This document shows, in pieces, positions 35,501 through 48,541 of a stretch of DNA of 64,000 bases. Both the position numbers and the translations under genes were made by a program. The DNA lies in assembly GCA_017654935.2 (NCBI GenBank), contig CM065698.1, positions 46,856,016 through 46,920,015 of the forward strand, written 5' to 3'. Position 1 is the first letter of the stretch. Every line of letters starts with the position of its first letter. This DNA is from Phymorhynchus buccinoides (lineage: Eukaryota > Mollusca > Gastropoda > Neogastropoda > Raphitomidae). The notes below the pieces were generated by a model. The model was not told the origin of the DNA, ran no database searches, and saw only the letters and a list, made by a program, of their open reading frames with translations.

Positions 35501-38500
35501 ATGATGTTGTATTCACTGAGGGCGCCCAAACCATTGTGGATCGCTTTAAGAAATTTGACGCCAGGGTCGTTTTTTCAGCGGAGGGCTTCTGTTGGCCTGA
35601 TCCCTCATTGAAGGTTAGTTCTTTTTTGTGTGTGTTGCTATTGTTATGAGGAAAAAGAAAAGGCAACAAAAGCAGCAACAGCAGTAGCAGCAGTAGTAAC
35701 AACATTTATAAAACTCTCAAGAGCAGTGATCGCGCTCGGAATCATGTAAACCAGTCCCATCAGCAACAATGTACCCCAACAACCGGTGTCAAAACCAGTT
35801 CCAGGGAAACAAAAACCAGTGAAAACCACAATTTTAAAGCCCCTGTTAGACAATTTTCAGTCCTAGCAAAAATGTCAGTTCCTGGGACGGACAGGTCAAA
35901 TTATTTTTCAGTATTTTGGTTTTGCAATCAGTATTTTACTGATAATTACCAGTAAGCGTGATCACTGAAGAATCAAACTGATACTACATGTATCTAAAAA
36001 TTTTAGCAAATATCTACAATGTGTTGTGACCATAAATGTATTGATATCGTATGAGTATGCCATATAAATAGAAAGTTATTTATGTTGTATGAGTATGCTG
36101 TGTGACTTGATTGAAGCATTGATTTTTAGCCTCAGAATTGATTTTTGTGTCACAATAAGGTCTGAAGAAAAGTGTGTAAGACACTTGAAAATTCGCTTCT
36201 AACTAGAATGTGGGTGTTTGTGTTCTTTATTTTCGTGTATATGAGTATGCTGTGTGACTTTTAACTGTGCTACCAAAATTCCCCACCCCCCACCTCACGA
36301 CCCCCTTGTGTTTTAAAGTGTAGTATCACTGGATATGTTTTGTAATGTGTTGATTTTTTATTTTATTTAACAGGACAAGTATCCACCTGTTAAGTCCAGT
36401 GAGAGAAGATTCCTGAATTCAGGAGGTAACTAATTCTGTGTGTCTTTTGTTTAATGTCTGTTTATTACACGTGATAATAGATGGGAAGAAATTAACCCTT
36501 TCGCCGCCAGCCATTTTTCAACCAAAAAATACCATTAAACTTAACTGGGTAGAGAAAATGAAATATCTACAATATTGCGAATTCCTCTGTGACGTGCATA
36601 ACATTAGGCCTATCCTTACCTCCCAAAATTAAGGAAATAGGGTCTTTGGTCTTTGGATAACAGGCCCTGATTTGATGCCTTTTAGTGACATGGGTGTTAA
36701 GCCATTGTGGTGCTAAAATGCGACATTGGCGGTGAAAGGGTTAAAAACAAAAAATGTGTGTGAGTGTGCATGCATGCATGTGAGTGTGTGTGTGTGTGTG
36801 TGTGACAGTGTGTGTTTGTCTGCACACATGCATGTGTGTTTGTGCGCATGTGTATGTATGTGATTGTTTTCTTAAGTCTTCTAGCTCCATGTATGTATTT
36901 TCTGACGTTCTTGGTTGTCCGTTGCATCTCAACCGACAAGAGGGGAGTAACTATTTTTTTTCAAGCGAGCATGCTTTGCTTTAACGGGAAAAATCACTAA
37001 CAAAAGCTCTAAAATAGACAAACACATGGTAGAGAACTTGGCAGTGAATGTCTTTGCATTTGGTGGGAAGGAAGTGGGATGTAGGGCGAAGGTGCTAGAA
37101 GAGTTAACCCTTTCGCCACCAGCCATTTTTTAGCCAAAAAATACCATTAACCCTTTCACCACCAATGTCGCATTTAAGCACCAACACCCATGTCACTAAA
37201 AGGCATCAAACCAGGGCCTGTTATCCAAAGACCCTATTTTCTTTATTTTGGGAGGTAAGAATAGGCCTAATATTAACTCTCTTGTGCGGTGAACGGTCGT
37301 GAACGTTAAAAAAAAAATCGGATCAGAAACGTCTAGAACGTTCGGGAACGTACGGATTCCACGTGGCCGGTTTGGGCGCTTCCATTTTGTTTCTATCACA
37401 TGGCAGTCACGTGAGCGCTTCAGCCTCGCTTTCGCTACAGATTACACTTCCGTCCTGTTGCTTGCAATGGCTTCTAGGCCGATTGGTTTGAAAGATATGA
37501 ATTTTTGAAAATTAGTGACCGACTTTGGCATTTTCGCGATTTTTCCAATATGGATGACGAACAGTTATGTCGTCCATTGACTGAGGAAAGCGATGAATAG
37601 TCGTATTTTTGTGAAAGATGGGACTTATGAGATCGCGAAGTGATGAGTAAGGAGTGTATTCTGACCTATTTCGGCAGCGAGCTTGTGTTTGTTCGATCGA
37701 TGCAAATTTTTGAAGTCGTGTTACTGACATCGGCATTTTCCTGACTTTTACATCATGGATGATGAGTCGTTATTGCATCCACTGAGTGATGACAGCGATG
37801 AAAATTCCCTTTTTTGTGAAAGATAGGAATTATAAGATCGTGAAGTGAAAGGGTAAGTGAATGGTTTTGATCTACATTTCCATTTCAGTTGTCTTAGGCT
37901 TCAACAGTCTGCAAAAGTAGGCAGTGAATGACTAGTGAATGCAGTTTGCTAATACACTTTGGCATTTTGATTTTTTTTGTGGAGCCATGCATAACATCTT
38001 GAAATTCCTTTTGCAACTCAGACAGACATCTCGGCAACGCATTCAAAACAAAAAACCCCACAAAATCTGGTAGGGTATATTTTATTTTATTATTTTTCTG
38101 ACGCTACCCCGCCTTTTGTACGGAGTGACGTCCCTTGGGTTAGGATTTCAGAGGTGATTGAGAGCACAGAGCGTCAGGCACAAGAGGGTTAAGTATGTCA
38201 CAGAGGAATTCACAATATTGCAGATTTTTTCTTTCTCTTCTCAGTTAAGTTTAATGGTATTTTGGGGCTGAAAAATGGCTGGCGGCGAAAGGGTTAAATT
38301 TACCTGGGTAGAGAAAAAAAAATCTGCAATATTGGGAATTCCTCTATGACGTATAACATTAGGCCTATCATTACCTCCCAAAATCACGAAAATAGGGTGT
38401 TCAGATAACAGACCCTGATTTGATGCTTTTTAGTGATATATGGGTGTTAACCCTTCCATCGCCATTGTCGCCTCTTGGCACCACAATGATTTAACACCCA

Positions 38501-41500
38501 TGTCACTAAAAAGCATCAAATGAGGGTCTGGTATCCAGTGACCTTATGTTCTTAATTTTGGGAGGTAAGGATAGGCCCTATTGTATGCATGTCACAGAGG
38601 AATCGCCAACATTGCAGACAGAATCTTTTCTCTACCCAGGTATGTTTAATGGTAAATTTTGGCTGAGGAATGGCTAGCGTTGAAAGGGTTAAATTAAACC
38701 ATTGTGGTGCAAAAACGCGACATTGGCGGTGAAAGGGTTAATATGCCCGGCGACTCTTTTATCCTGAGTATATGGCTGACTGTGTGTGTGTGTTGTGTGC
38801 AGGGTTCATGGGCTTTGCACCAGAGCTACACAACATTCTGCAGTACAATGCCCTGGCCGACAATGGAGACGACCAGGGATACTATACCTCCGTCTTTCTG
38901 GATCGCACCATGAGGGTAGGCTGTGTATATTGTAAAAGCTTCTGTTGTACAGCAGTACAGTGGTACCTCCCTTATAACAAGAATGTAAGACCTTCAAAAA
39001 TCATCCCAAATGAGGTCTTATAAGGGAGGGGTCTTGTAAGGGACCTTCAATTTTAATACTTAAAAAGAAGGGCAATGTCTCAGAGAAGTAGCTCTTATAT
39101 GGGAGGGAGTCTTATAATTTGAGGTTCCACTGTATTGTATTTTGTTGCATGGTACTGGTTACAGATACAAGATACCGGTCATGAAAGTACAAACTCGAAA
39201 ACGGACAGACATGAGACAGACACACACCCAGAGACACAGATAAATGGAAACAGACGTAAACAGAAATAGAGACCAGGGCCTGTATTCACGTTGAGATAGC
39301 ATGAGACTTAGCATCATGCTAACTTAGAAGCTCTTCCAAAAGTCCTATTAAATCCTACAGGACATTGGAAGAGCTTCTAAGTTAGCATCATGCTAAGTCT
39401 CATGCTATCTCAACGTGAATACAGGCCCAGGGCCTGTATTCACATTGAGACTTATTTATCACAGACCTGTTTACTCTACTCTTTTCGAGTAGTATTCTAC
39501 TCAATTTGGATCTCTACTACTCTTCAAAATTGAAAATAATGCTAGATTCTACTCATTTTCAGTGAACATTGTTTCATGGTTTAATGAATAAAACTACACA
39601 TTTTGCACCCAAAACTACTCATTTCAGCTATCCAGACTCCTCAAGACTTGTGTAGGGGGTTAACAGGTCTGCTTATCATCATGATATCTTAGAAGACCTT
39701 CTAAAGTAGTAGGATTTAATAGGACTTTAGAAGGACTTCTAAGATATCATGATAATAATTTTTTATTCTTATACAGACAAACCTCTATTTTAAGACTTCC
39801 AATATGTCCGGAAAAATCGGTCGTAAATTGGAGGGGTCGTATGACGTAGGTTTTCACTGGCAGCCGTAGAAAGAAAAAGTTCAGCACAGTTCATACTCTC
39901 TTCTTCATGCACACATACAATGACATATTAAAACTGGATTTGGGTCTTTCCAACTCCATAGGATTGTGCAATCGATGTATTACAGTTTCACTTTGCCGAC
40001 TTCTTTTAATCACCTCCACTCTCGTCCAAAGTCAGTGGTTTTCTTTTTCAAAGTCAGTGGTTTTCGTGCTTTTCCTACGCTCTCCGCCATCTTTTCTACA
40101 ACAAGGGAAGCGACTCCGCTTTCAGGCCCTTGACCGTGGTTGTTTCCCTTTGCTCGAAGTCTATACAGACGACAGCAACGGTCGTAAAAACCAACAAAAT
40201 GGCGGTCGTAAGTCGCGTTTTAGAGGAAGTCGTTTAAGAGAGGTCGTTTACATAGTAAAATGCATCTGTGCCAACAAATCCGGTCTCAAATGAGAGGTGG
40301 TCGCTTAACAGAGGGTCGTAAAATAGGGGTTTGTCTGTACTACTATCTCAATGTGAATACAGGCCCTGGCCAGTCTGTCGTTTCTGACTATGGCTGTGAG
40401 ATAGCAGAGGGGGCAGCTGCTATTCTGTAGGGCTGAGCTAGAGTTTGTGTATAGTGGAAATGCCTTGCCCAGGATACATTCCCACTAGAGCATTCAAGGA
40501 CAGAGCTAACTCTTTGTTTAAGGCTTTATAAAATCACAACAACACAAAAACTTGCGCAGTTTTCAAACTTGAAATGTATTTGGGTCAAGACTGAAGGAAT
40601 ATTCCATGTTCATGTTGATGACAATAATGATGATAAGGCTGTTGGTAATACTGAAGACAATGATGATGAGGTGATTTTTTCTTAACGCTGTAACTCTCAG
40701 GGCTCCCAATCTTCCCGCAAAACAAGGGGTCCCAGGGACTCCTTCACTTACAGTATAGAGGGTCCTAGAGGCGGGATAGAGGGTCCCAGTGGCATAGCGA
40801 ATACTAAAAAGAGTTTTTCAAGTGCATCCCTGGGATACCCTGCACATTCTTTTAGAGGGTCCTGTAGAATTTTAGTGCTTCATAGACCCCCAAATGGGGG
40901 TCCCTGAGAGCCCTGAACTCTAGTAACAAACAACATTATGTGTTATGTTTTGTGCAGGGGAAGTTGAACATCAAGCTGGACACACGCTCTGAGATTTTCC
41001 AGAATCTGCATGGGGCTTTAGGTTAGTATTCTTTATGTAAAAATAATATTATTGTGCTTTTTGTTCAAGCGTCCATAAGGACAGCAACAGACTGCTAATG
41101 TAAGGTGAATTGATGAGCGTAATTAGAACTGACCTTCGACAGTTATGCAAAAACTTCAGTACAAGTTGCTCAGCGTGTTCTTCTGCAAAGTTAGTGAATT
41201 GAAGGCTGGAAGAGCGTTGAAGGGAAGTAACTCGAAAGACATGGTATAAATTTAGACAAAATAAGCACCACGAAAGGGACATTAAGTCGCTGGGCTAGTT
41301 TCTCACAACAGGCTTGCATAGTCAAAAATCTCATTTTTTCTCAATTTTGAGTTATGGGTATTTTTGTGTTCTCTAACATCTTATCTTTCATATTTATAAA
41401 GGATAATATTTACTATGGTCTCTCTATAGTCATAACTGTTTTAAAATGAGGTCAATGCATTTTCTACAGCTAGGCTAGATTTTAGACTCTGTTTTCTCAA

Positions 41501-44500
41501 AATGACTGACGCTCACCCTACTAACTTTAAATGCTCATTACTCGGGAACGGAAAAAGACACAAGAATGGTTCTTGTATCATTAGAAAGAAAATTGTCTGA
41601 CGTTTTCAAATGTATCATTTTCTCAGAATGGTCAGTTTGACACTTACTGTCCCTTTCGTGGTGCTGGGTCACAAATGATTTCACCCTCTTGCTCGGCGAA
41701 TGTTCGGTAACGTTCAGAAAAAAACCGGATTGGAAATTCCTAGAATGTTTGGAACGTACGGATTCCACAAGGCCGGTATGGGCGCTTCCATTTTGTTTCC
41801 ATCACGTGGCAGCCTCGTGAGCGCTTCAGCCTCACTTTCGCGATATATTACACTTCCGCCCTGTCACTTACAATGGCTTCTTGGTCGATTGGTTTAGAAG
41901 ATATGAATTTTTGAAAATTAGTGACCGACTTCGGCATTTTTATGATTTTTCCAATATGGATGACGAACAGTTATGGCATCCATTGACTGAGGAAAGTGAT
42001 GAATATTCATATTTTTGTGAAAGATAGGACTTATGTGATTGCGAAGTGACCTATTTCGACAGCGAGCGTGTTTTTGTTCAATCGATGCAAGTCGTGTTAC
42101 TAACATCAGCATTTTCCCGACTTTTGCATCATGGATGACGAATCGTAATTGCATCCACCGAGTGATGACAACCATGAAAATTCCCTTTTTTGTGAAAGAT
42201 AGGACTTACAAGATCGTGAAGTGAAAGGGCAAGTGAATGATTTTGATCTACATTTCCATTTCAATCATCTTAGGCTTCACCAGTCTGCAAAAGTAGGCAG
42301 TGAATGACTAGTGAATGCAGATTGCGACTACACTTTTGCATTTTGATTTTTTTTTGTGGAGCCATGCCCCCCCCCCCCCCCCCCCCCAACATCTTGAAAT
42401 TCATTTTGCAAATCAGACAGACATCTCGGCAACACATTCAAAACACAGCTACCAGCACAACTACCTACAGATACAACATAATGACCTCAGCTGCTTCTAT
42501 TTCAAATGAAATCCACTTGTATTGTTACCTGTGTCGATTGTGGATTGAATCCCCTCTTCACAGCCTAGTCACCTGTTTCAGGTGATGCGGTGGTCAAACA
42601 CTGGTCAGCACTACAGCTAACTGTACAACGTGATGACCGGCACCTTACCTGTGTATATCTAACACAAAGAAATTACACCTGTTTTGTCACCTGTTTCAGG
42701 TGATGCGGTGGTCAAGCACTGCGGTCAGCACTACAGCTAACTGTACAACATGATGACCGGCACCTTACCTGTGTATATCTGACACAAGCAAATTACACCT
42801 GTTTTGTCACCTGTTTCAGGTGATGTGGTGGTCAAGTACCGCGGTCACCATAGCTATCTGTACAACGTGATGACCGGCACCTCGCCTATGGTGGTTCATG
42901 GCAATGGACCCATCAAGGTAGATTGCTCAGGGCTCCCAATTGTTCCGCAAAACAAGGAGTCCCAGGGACTCCTCCTTCACTTACAGCATAGAGGGTCCGA
43001 GGGGCGGGATAGTATGGCATTTCATTCGGATAGAGGGTCCCAGTGGCACTGAGAATGCTAAAGAGATTTTTTCTAGTGCATTCCTGAGACCCCCGGCACA
43101 TTCTTTTAGAGGGTCCTTTAGAATGTTAGTGCTTCATAGACCCCCCCATAAGGCCACAATGGTGACGTATGTGTCCGTTTTCCAGTTTTCACCGGTGTCC
43201 TCGCTGCATTCAGCCAACACATTCCGATTTCAGAGGAGCTAAAAGGAGAAAACTGTATACATGGAAGATTTTGGTGTGTTTTTAAAGGCAGGAGAATGAG
43301 CCAAAAAGTCAGAAAGATAGATGACACAAAGCAAGGAAAAAGGCTGAGTCAAAGAGAGAGACAGATTAGAGGAAGATACAAGCACAGAACTTCCAGAAGG
43401 TGGGGGAACTATTTGTACAAAAGACCCCCCCGGTATCCCCACGAAGGTGCACCGTCTGATTCTGTTTAACCCTTTCACCACCACCAATATTTCAGCGCAA
43501 AACAAATCCATTAACTTTACCTGGGTAGAGAACAAAAACGATCTGCAGTATTGGGGATTCTTCTGTGACATATATAAAATAAGGTCTACCCTTACTTCCC
43601 AAAACTACCCTTACTTCCCAAAACTAAGACATTAGGGTCTTTGGATAATAGACCCCAATTTGATGTCTTTCAGTAACATAGGTGTACTGTTAAATCACTG
43701 TGGTGCTAAAATGAGACTTTTGCGGTGAAAGGGTTAAGAATAAACTGACCAAATATTGTGCTGTGATGATGACTGTCCACTCAGGCGGAGTTCAACCGTC
43801 TGGCCAACTACCTGGCTGACGGATGGACGTCCAGTGCCGGCTGTCTGGCCTGTCAGGAGGACACCATCTCTCTGCAGGGAGTCAAGGTAATATTTTAAAC
43901 TAGACATTTTGCACCAAAACTACTCATTTCAGCTAGCCAGACTACTCAAGACTTGTGTAGGGGTTAAACTGGTCTGAAAACTACACATTCTGCACCCAAA
44001 CTACTCATTTCAGCTAGTCAGACTACTCAAGACTTGTGAAGGGGGTAAACAGGTCTGTAATACTAACATAGTCTCGATAATCTGTTTAGTAATTGCCTGT
44101 ATTCTATCCCACTGTGAGCCATACAGTGCCATTCTAGTGTACAGTGGCACAGTGGTAGCACGTTCGCTTCGTGTCAAGTAAACCCGAGTTCGAACCTGGG
44201 TACAGGGGATTTTTCCTCTCACTTTGCACTAGGCCTTGCGGTCTGAACGTGGAGTCTTTTGGATGAGACGATAAACCGAGGTCCTGTGTGCCCATGCACT
44301 TAGCATACGCTAAACCCAGTGGCAATGAAAAAGTTGTCATTCGGTTAAAATTTAAAAAAAACAAAAAACAAATTATTAAACTTGTATCTCAATTTTTGTT
44401 GTTTTGTGAAGAATGAAAAAACAATTTTTTAAAAATTAATTGTGTTGACCACAATTGATTAACTATGATGAATATGTTGTTCAAGACATTTCAAGTTTAG

Positions 44501-47500
44501 TCCTGCATTTCGTTAAAATGACTCCAACAAAAAATTTTTAGACTTGAAAAGAACGAAGATACAAGGTTTTTATCCTGAACTAGATCTGAATTTGGGACTT
44601 ACGAGTTCTTCTTCTATATTCACAGCCTCATTTACCCCAGATAGAAAGTCGTTAGAGATACGAGCTTTTGGTGGAAGGTGACGGTAAAAATTAGAAAGCT
44701 GACTATGTATGTAACTCAAAACCTCAAAAAATCGAGATATGAGGTTTTTTAATTTCACCGACAATTTATTATTTAGGGATGCCTATTTTTGTATGGTCAA
44801 ACCTATGGCTGCCTATCATCCCCCCAAAGGGGTATTTGTCCCTGGAATCCACTTTTCTGTCTGGCGTCCCTGGAAACTGAGTAGAATCAAAGTTTTGTCA
44901 GGACGTCAGAATTGTCAGAGGATCAGAGGATTAAGAATTTCTGACAGAGGATTGGCTTCTCTTGTCAGAGGTTTTGCCTTTTTATTCAGTGTTATCCTTT
45001 GTGTTAAATAGCATTTTAAAGTGATTTCTCACTGTATTAAGCCTTATTGGTGGTGTTCAGAACTCATTTCAGTGTTGTCCCTCTACAGTTTGAGGCCTTG
45101 ATGGCCCTTTTACCACAGTTTTCAGAGGATTGGACTTCAGACTATTATGATGCCTGTTTTGTAGAGCAGTCACTCGTCTTGTTAGCTAACCTTACTTATT
45201 GAACACAGGAACATCCAAGACAACAGTGTTGACATTCTCTGAACAGGTTACTGAACACCAAAGGATCTTGAGTATTGAAGCACGTTGGCTTCAAAAAGCA
45301 TCAAGAAGTTTACAAAAGAATTCCAGAATCGCAGAAATGTTGCTAGATCATCAAATATGAGAGTGTAGAGTGGCACAGTGGTAGCTTGTTCGCTTCGTGC
45401 CAAGTAAACCAGAGTTCGAACCTGGGTACAGGGGATTTTCCCTCTCACTTTGCACTAGGCCTTACAGTCTGAACACGTGGAGTCTTTTGGATGAGACGAT
45501 AAACCGAGGTCCTGTGTGCCCATGCACTTAGCACACGTTAAACCCAGTGGCAATGAAAAAGTTGTCATTTGGTCAAAATTCCCCCCCCCCCCCCCCCCCC
45601 CTTTCCTTCCTCATCAGTCACACAAAAATCGCATGCAAAAAAAAAAAAAAAAAATTGGATGGCGCGCCTCTGGCTGCGACGCGCTCTCCAGGTGGGAGCA
45701 ACCTGAATTTCACAGAGACGCCTCTGTGACCATAAAATACCTAATAACCTAATAACTAATAATATGTCCGTTTTGAGCATGATGCTTGACATCCTGTTTG
45801 TCCCTGGAAGTAAGTCTCTGTCCCCGTTGTTCAACTCATTCAAGTCGCTCCGGCCATATATGTCCGGAATTCATAGATAACTGTCAATTTGATGCATTTG
45901 CTTCAAGGGAAGTAAACCTGTGTGCACACCATACATTGGTCACTTCTAAACTCACTCCACTCCCTTAAACCACAATTTTGTCTCTGACTTTGCTTTTGTA
46001 GTGGTTTGTTGTGGGGAAACCAATCGGTGTAGAGAGTTTTTCTATATAAATTCTAATAATATGTCCGTTTTGAGCATGATGCTTGACATCCTGTTGTTTG
46101 TCCCTGGAAGTAAGTCTCTGAAGTAAAGTCTATATATAAAAAAGTCTGATCTACCACTTCCCTCTGTCTAAGCCCGAAGTAAAAGCCCGTAATCTTCTTT
46201 AATTTCTCCCTTTGTTTATGTGTTTTGTTTGTGTGTATGGCTAGAATGATTTGTGAGGTTTTTTTTAATACTTAAAAATCGTTGCGATCCGAATGAGTTG
46301 AGCAGTTTGTTCTTTGAAACCGCAACAGAGGATAGGCAGCCCTGTCAGCTGCAAGAAGGATTAAATCAAGACCCAACAAATTATTGTGAATTTTCCAATT
46401 TTTTGGTGGTACAGAGATGGTGCTAGAAATTTTCACTTTAGGCCACAAAACTACAAACCTAGCTACAAAACCTTAGGCCAATTTCAACAATTTTAGGCCC
46501 TCTCACTCGGTCACAAGTGCTGTCGATCTCTGCTTGCTTGTTAACTGATCCCCCAAACGAAAGTAGCGACTGCCCGCTTATAAGTTTTGTCTTCTTTTTG
46601 GGAAGCATTTCAATGAAAAACCAGTGAAACACTGACGCTAAAGGACGACAAGATCACACAGACTCACACTACGGCGTGGCAAACGTCCGCCATAAGCAGC
46701 AAGGGAAGCAACTCTCACGAGGCAATTGGCCTTGTGCTAGCAAAATCATGACATACAACAAAAGTTAGCTTTTTGATCTCGGTCACACGCGGTGCATTCA
46801 AACTTTGTTTCATTTCGTTGTTCATAAAAAAACGGATACACTACGTTGTTCATAAAAAAACCAGACATACTCGTGCCGATTTGGTAATCAAACGTTCGGC
46901 CCACTGGGCCGACAGGACGGTTGACTTTTAGGACATTTTTTGTAATTTTCGGCGAATCGCCGAAGGCCGACGGCAAACAAAAACCCTGGTGGTACCCGTC
47001 AGCTGGTTTCAATGACTGTTTTCAGTTGGAGGATTACCCCACCGTACTGATGGGGCTATTTTTAGAGCAGCCCACGCCCTTCATTCGCGAGTTCTTCCAG
47101 CGCATCGACGCCCTCCACTACCCCAAGAACAAGATCGACCTCTACATCCACAACAAGGTACAGTGGAGATCGCTTAACGCAAAACGCACAGTGGTAGGAT
47201 TTGTTTTGCATGTTAAGCATATTTCAAAATAATTTTTTCTAGAAAATTGCAGTCTAGAACAACCTGAATCCAACCGGGCAACTTCAATCAGTTTTCGAGC
47301 ATGTGCACAAGATCGAAAGACTTTCACCTGCAATACTTGGAAACGTGTACATATACCTTTCTTTGCTGTGAGCTTAGCAGTTTAATTTTCAAGAAGTAGA
47401 AAGAAGCAATACAGTGGAACCTCCCTTATAAGACCTCCCATTATAAGACTCCCTCCCACATAAGACCTGCTTCTACTCTGAGACATTGCCCTTCTTTGTA

Positions 47501-48055
47501 ACTGTTAAAATTATCTCCCTTATAACCCTTATAAGACCTCATTTGGGATGATTTTTTGAGGTCGTATAAGGGAGGTTCCACTGTACCACCAAAAAAAAAG
47601 TGTCCAAAAAAGTGATCTTTAGCTCACTAATGTCTTGTGCCTTCTGCACTCTGAAAAGTACACGTGTACTACTCTTTCCACCCTCACTTCAGAGTGCATG
47701 TTTTTGACAAGTGTACTGGCGATTGACCACACACACACATGTACACACACCTTTTTATATATATTTTGTTGCTAGGATGTGTTTGTTATCCTTTTTTACT
47801 GTTTTTTTTTAAAACCTGGATCCGATAAGTAGAGTAGAGTGGCTCAACGTTTCCAGCACTGTGTGAAATTATGAGCTATAGGGTACAATGATGAAGATGC
47901 CATGTCGTGAATTGTACTGTTTTTTTGTTGTTGTTTTCAGGTTTTTGGACGTTGTTAAGAATCATTGATGTGTGTTTTGTTATACGTGGTCGAATTTTAT
48001 GCGGTGACAGTCCTGAGATAACCATAGCTGTTGACGGGACTGTAGCAGACTAACT

Positions 48056-48111
<56 letters not shown>

Positions 48112-48499
48112 CCAATTTTCATTATATAAGATCAGATTTGCGAGCTAAAAAAGCACAGAGGAACTAATCCACTTAGCTACGTTCATCCACCTGCCATTCA
48201 TGTTCCAGACAATTATGTTGTGGCCTGAATTCAGGAGGCACCAGTTTTGCTGAATAGCTGTATTTTAGTGCATTTGTTTATTTATTATGTACGTTTCTAT
48301 AGCGCTTATTCATTATAGCTCTAAGCGCTTTACAATTTTTACTAAAGAATATATATTAAAAACATATCTGAACAAACATTCCTATCCCTCACCGTCACCC
48401 CCCCCCCCCCCCAATGCTCCATCTCTCATTATCGAACACAGCCACACAAAAAGATAAAACATGAAGAATTGTTGTAAGCAACATAATATGCAACGTAGT

Positions 48500-48541
<42 letters not shown>

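Larger units (their letters stand above)
37104..38741. mobile_element. Nested TTAA MITEs, copy 2 (outermost)
   Basis: The outer MITE ends at 37104 and 38741. At two of its internal TTAA sites it holds complete MITEs of the same family (37147-38297 and 38447-38692), and the first of these holds the element at 37273-38192. Each inner element keeps TTAA at both edges and the host sequence resumes exactly. Confidence 0.88.
39428..40368. mobile_element. Second hairpin MITE of the same family, with two nested insertions
   Basis: Abuts the first copy. Its halves are separated by the MITE 39462-39672 and by the element 39772-40339. The outer ends CAGGGCCTGTATTCACATTG and CAATGTGAATACAGGCCCTG pair. 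Confidence 0.85.
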
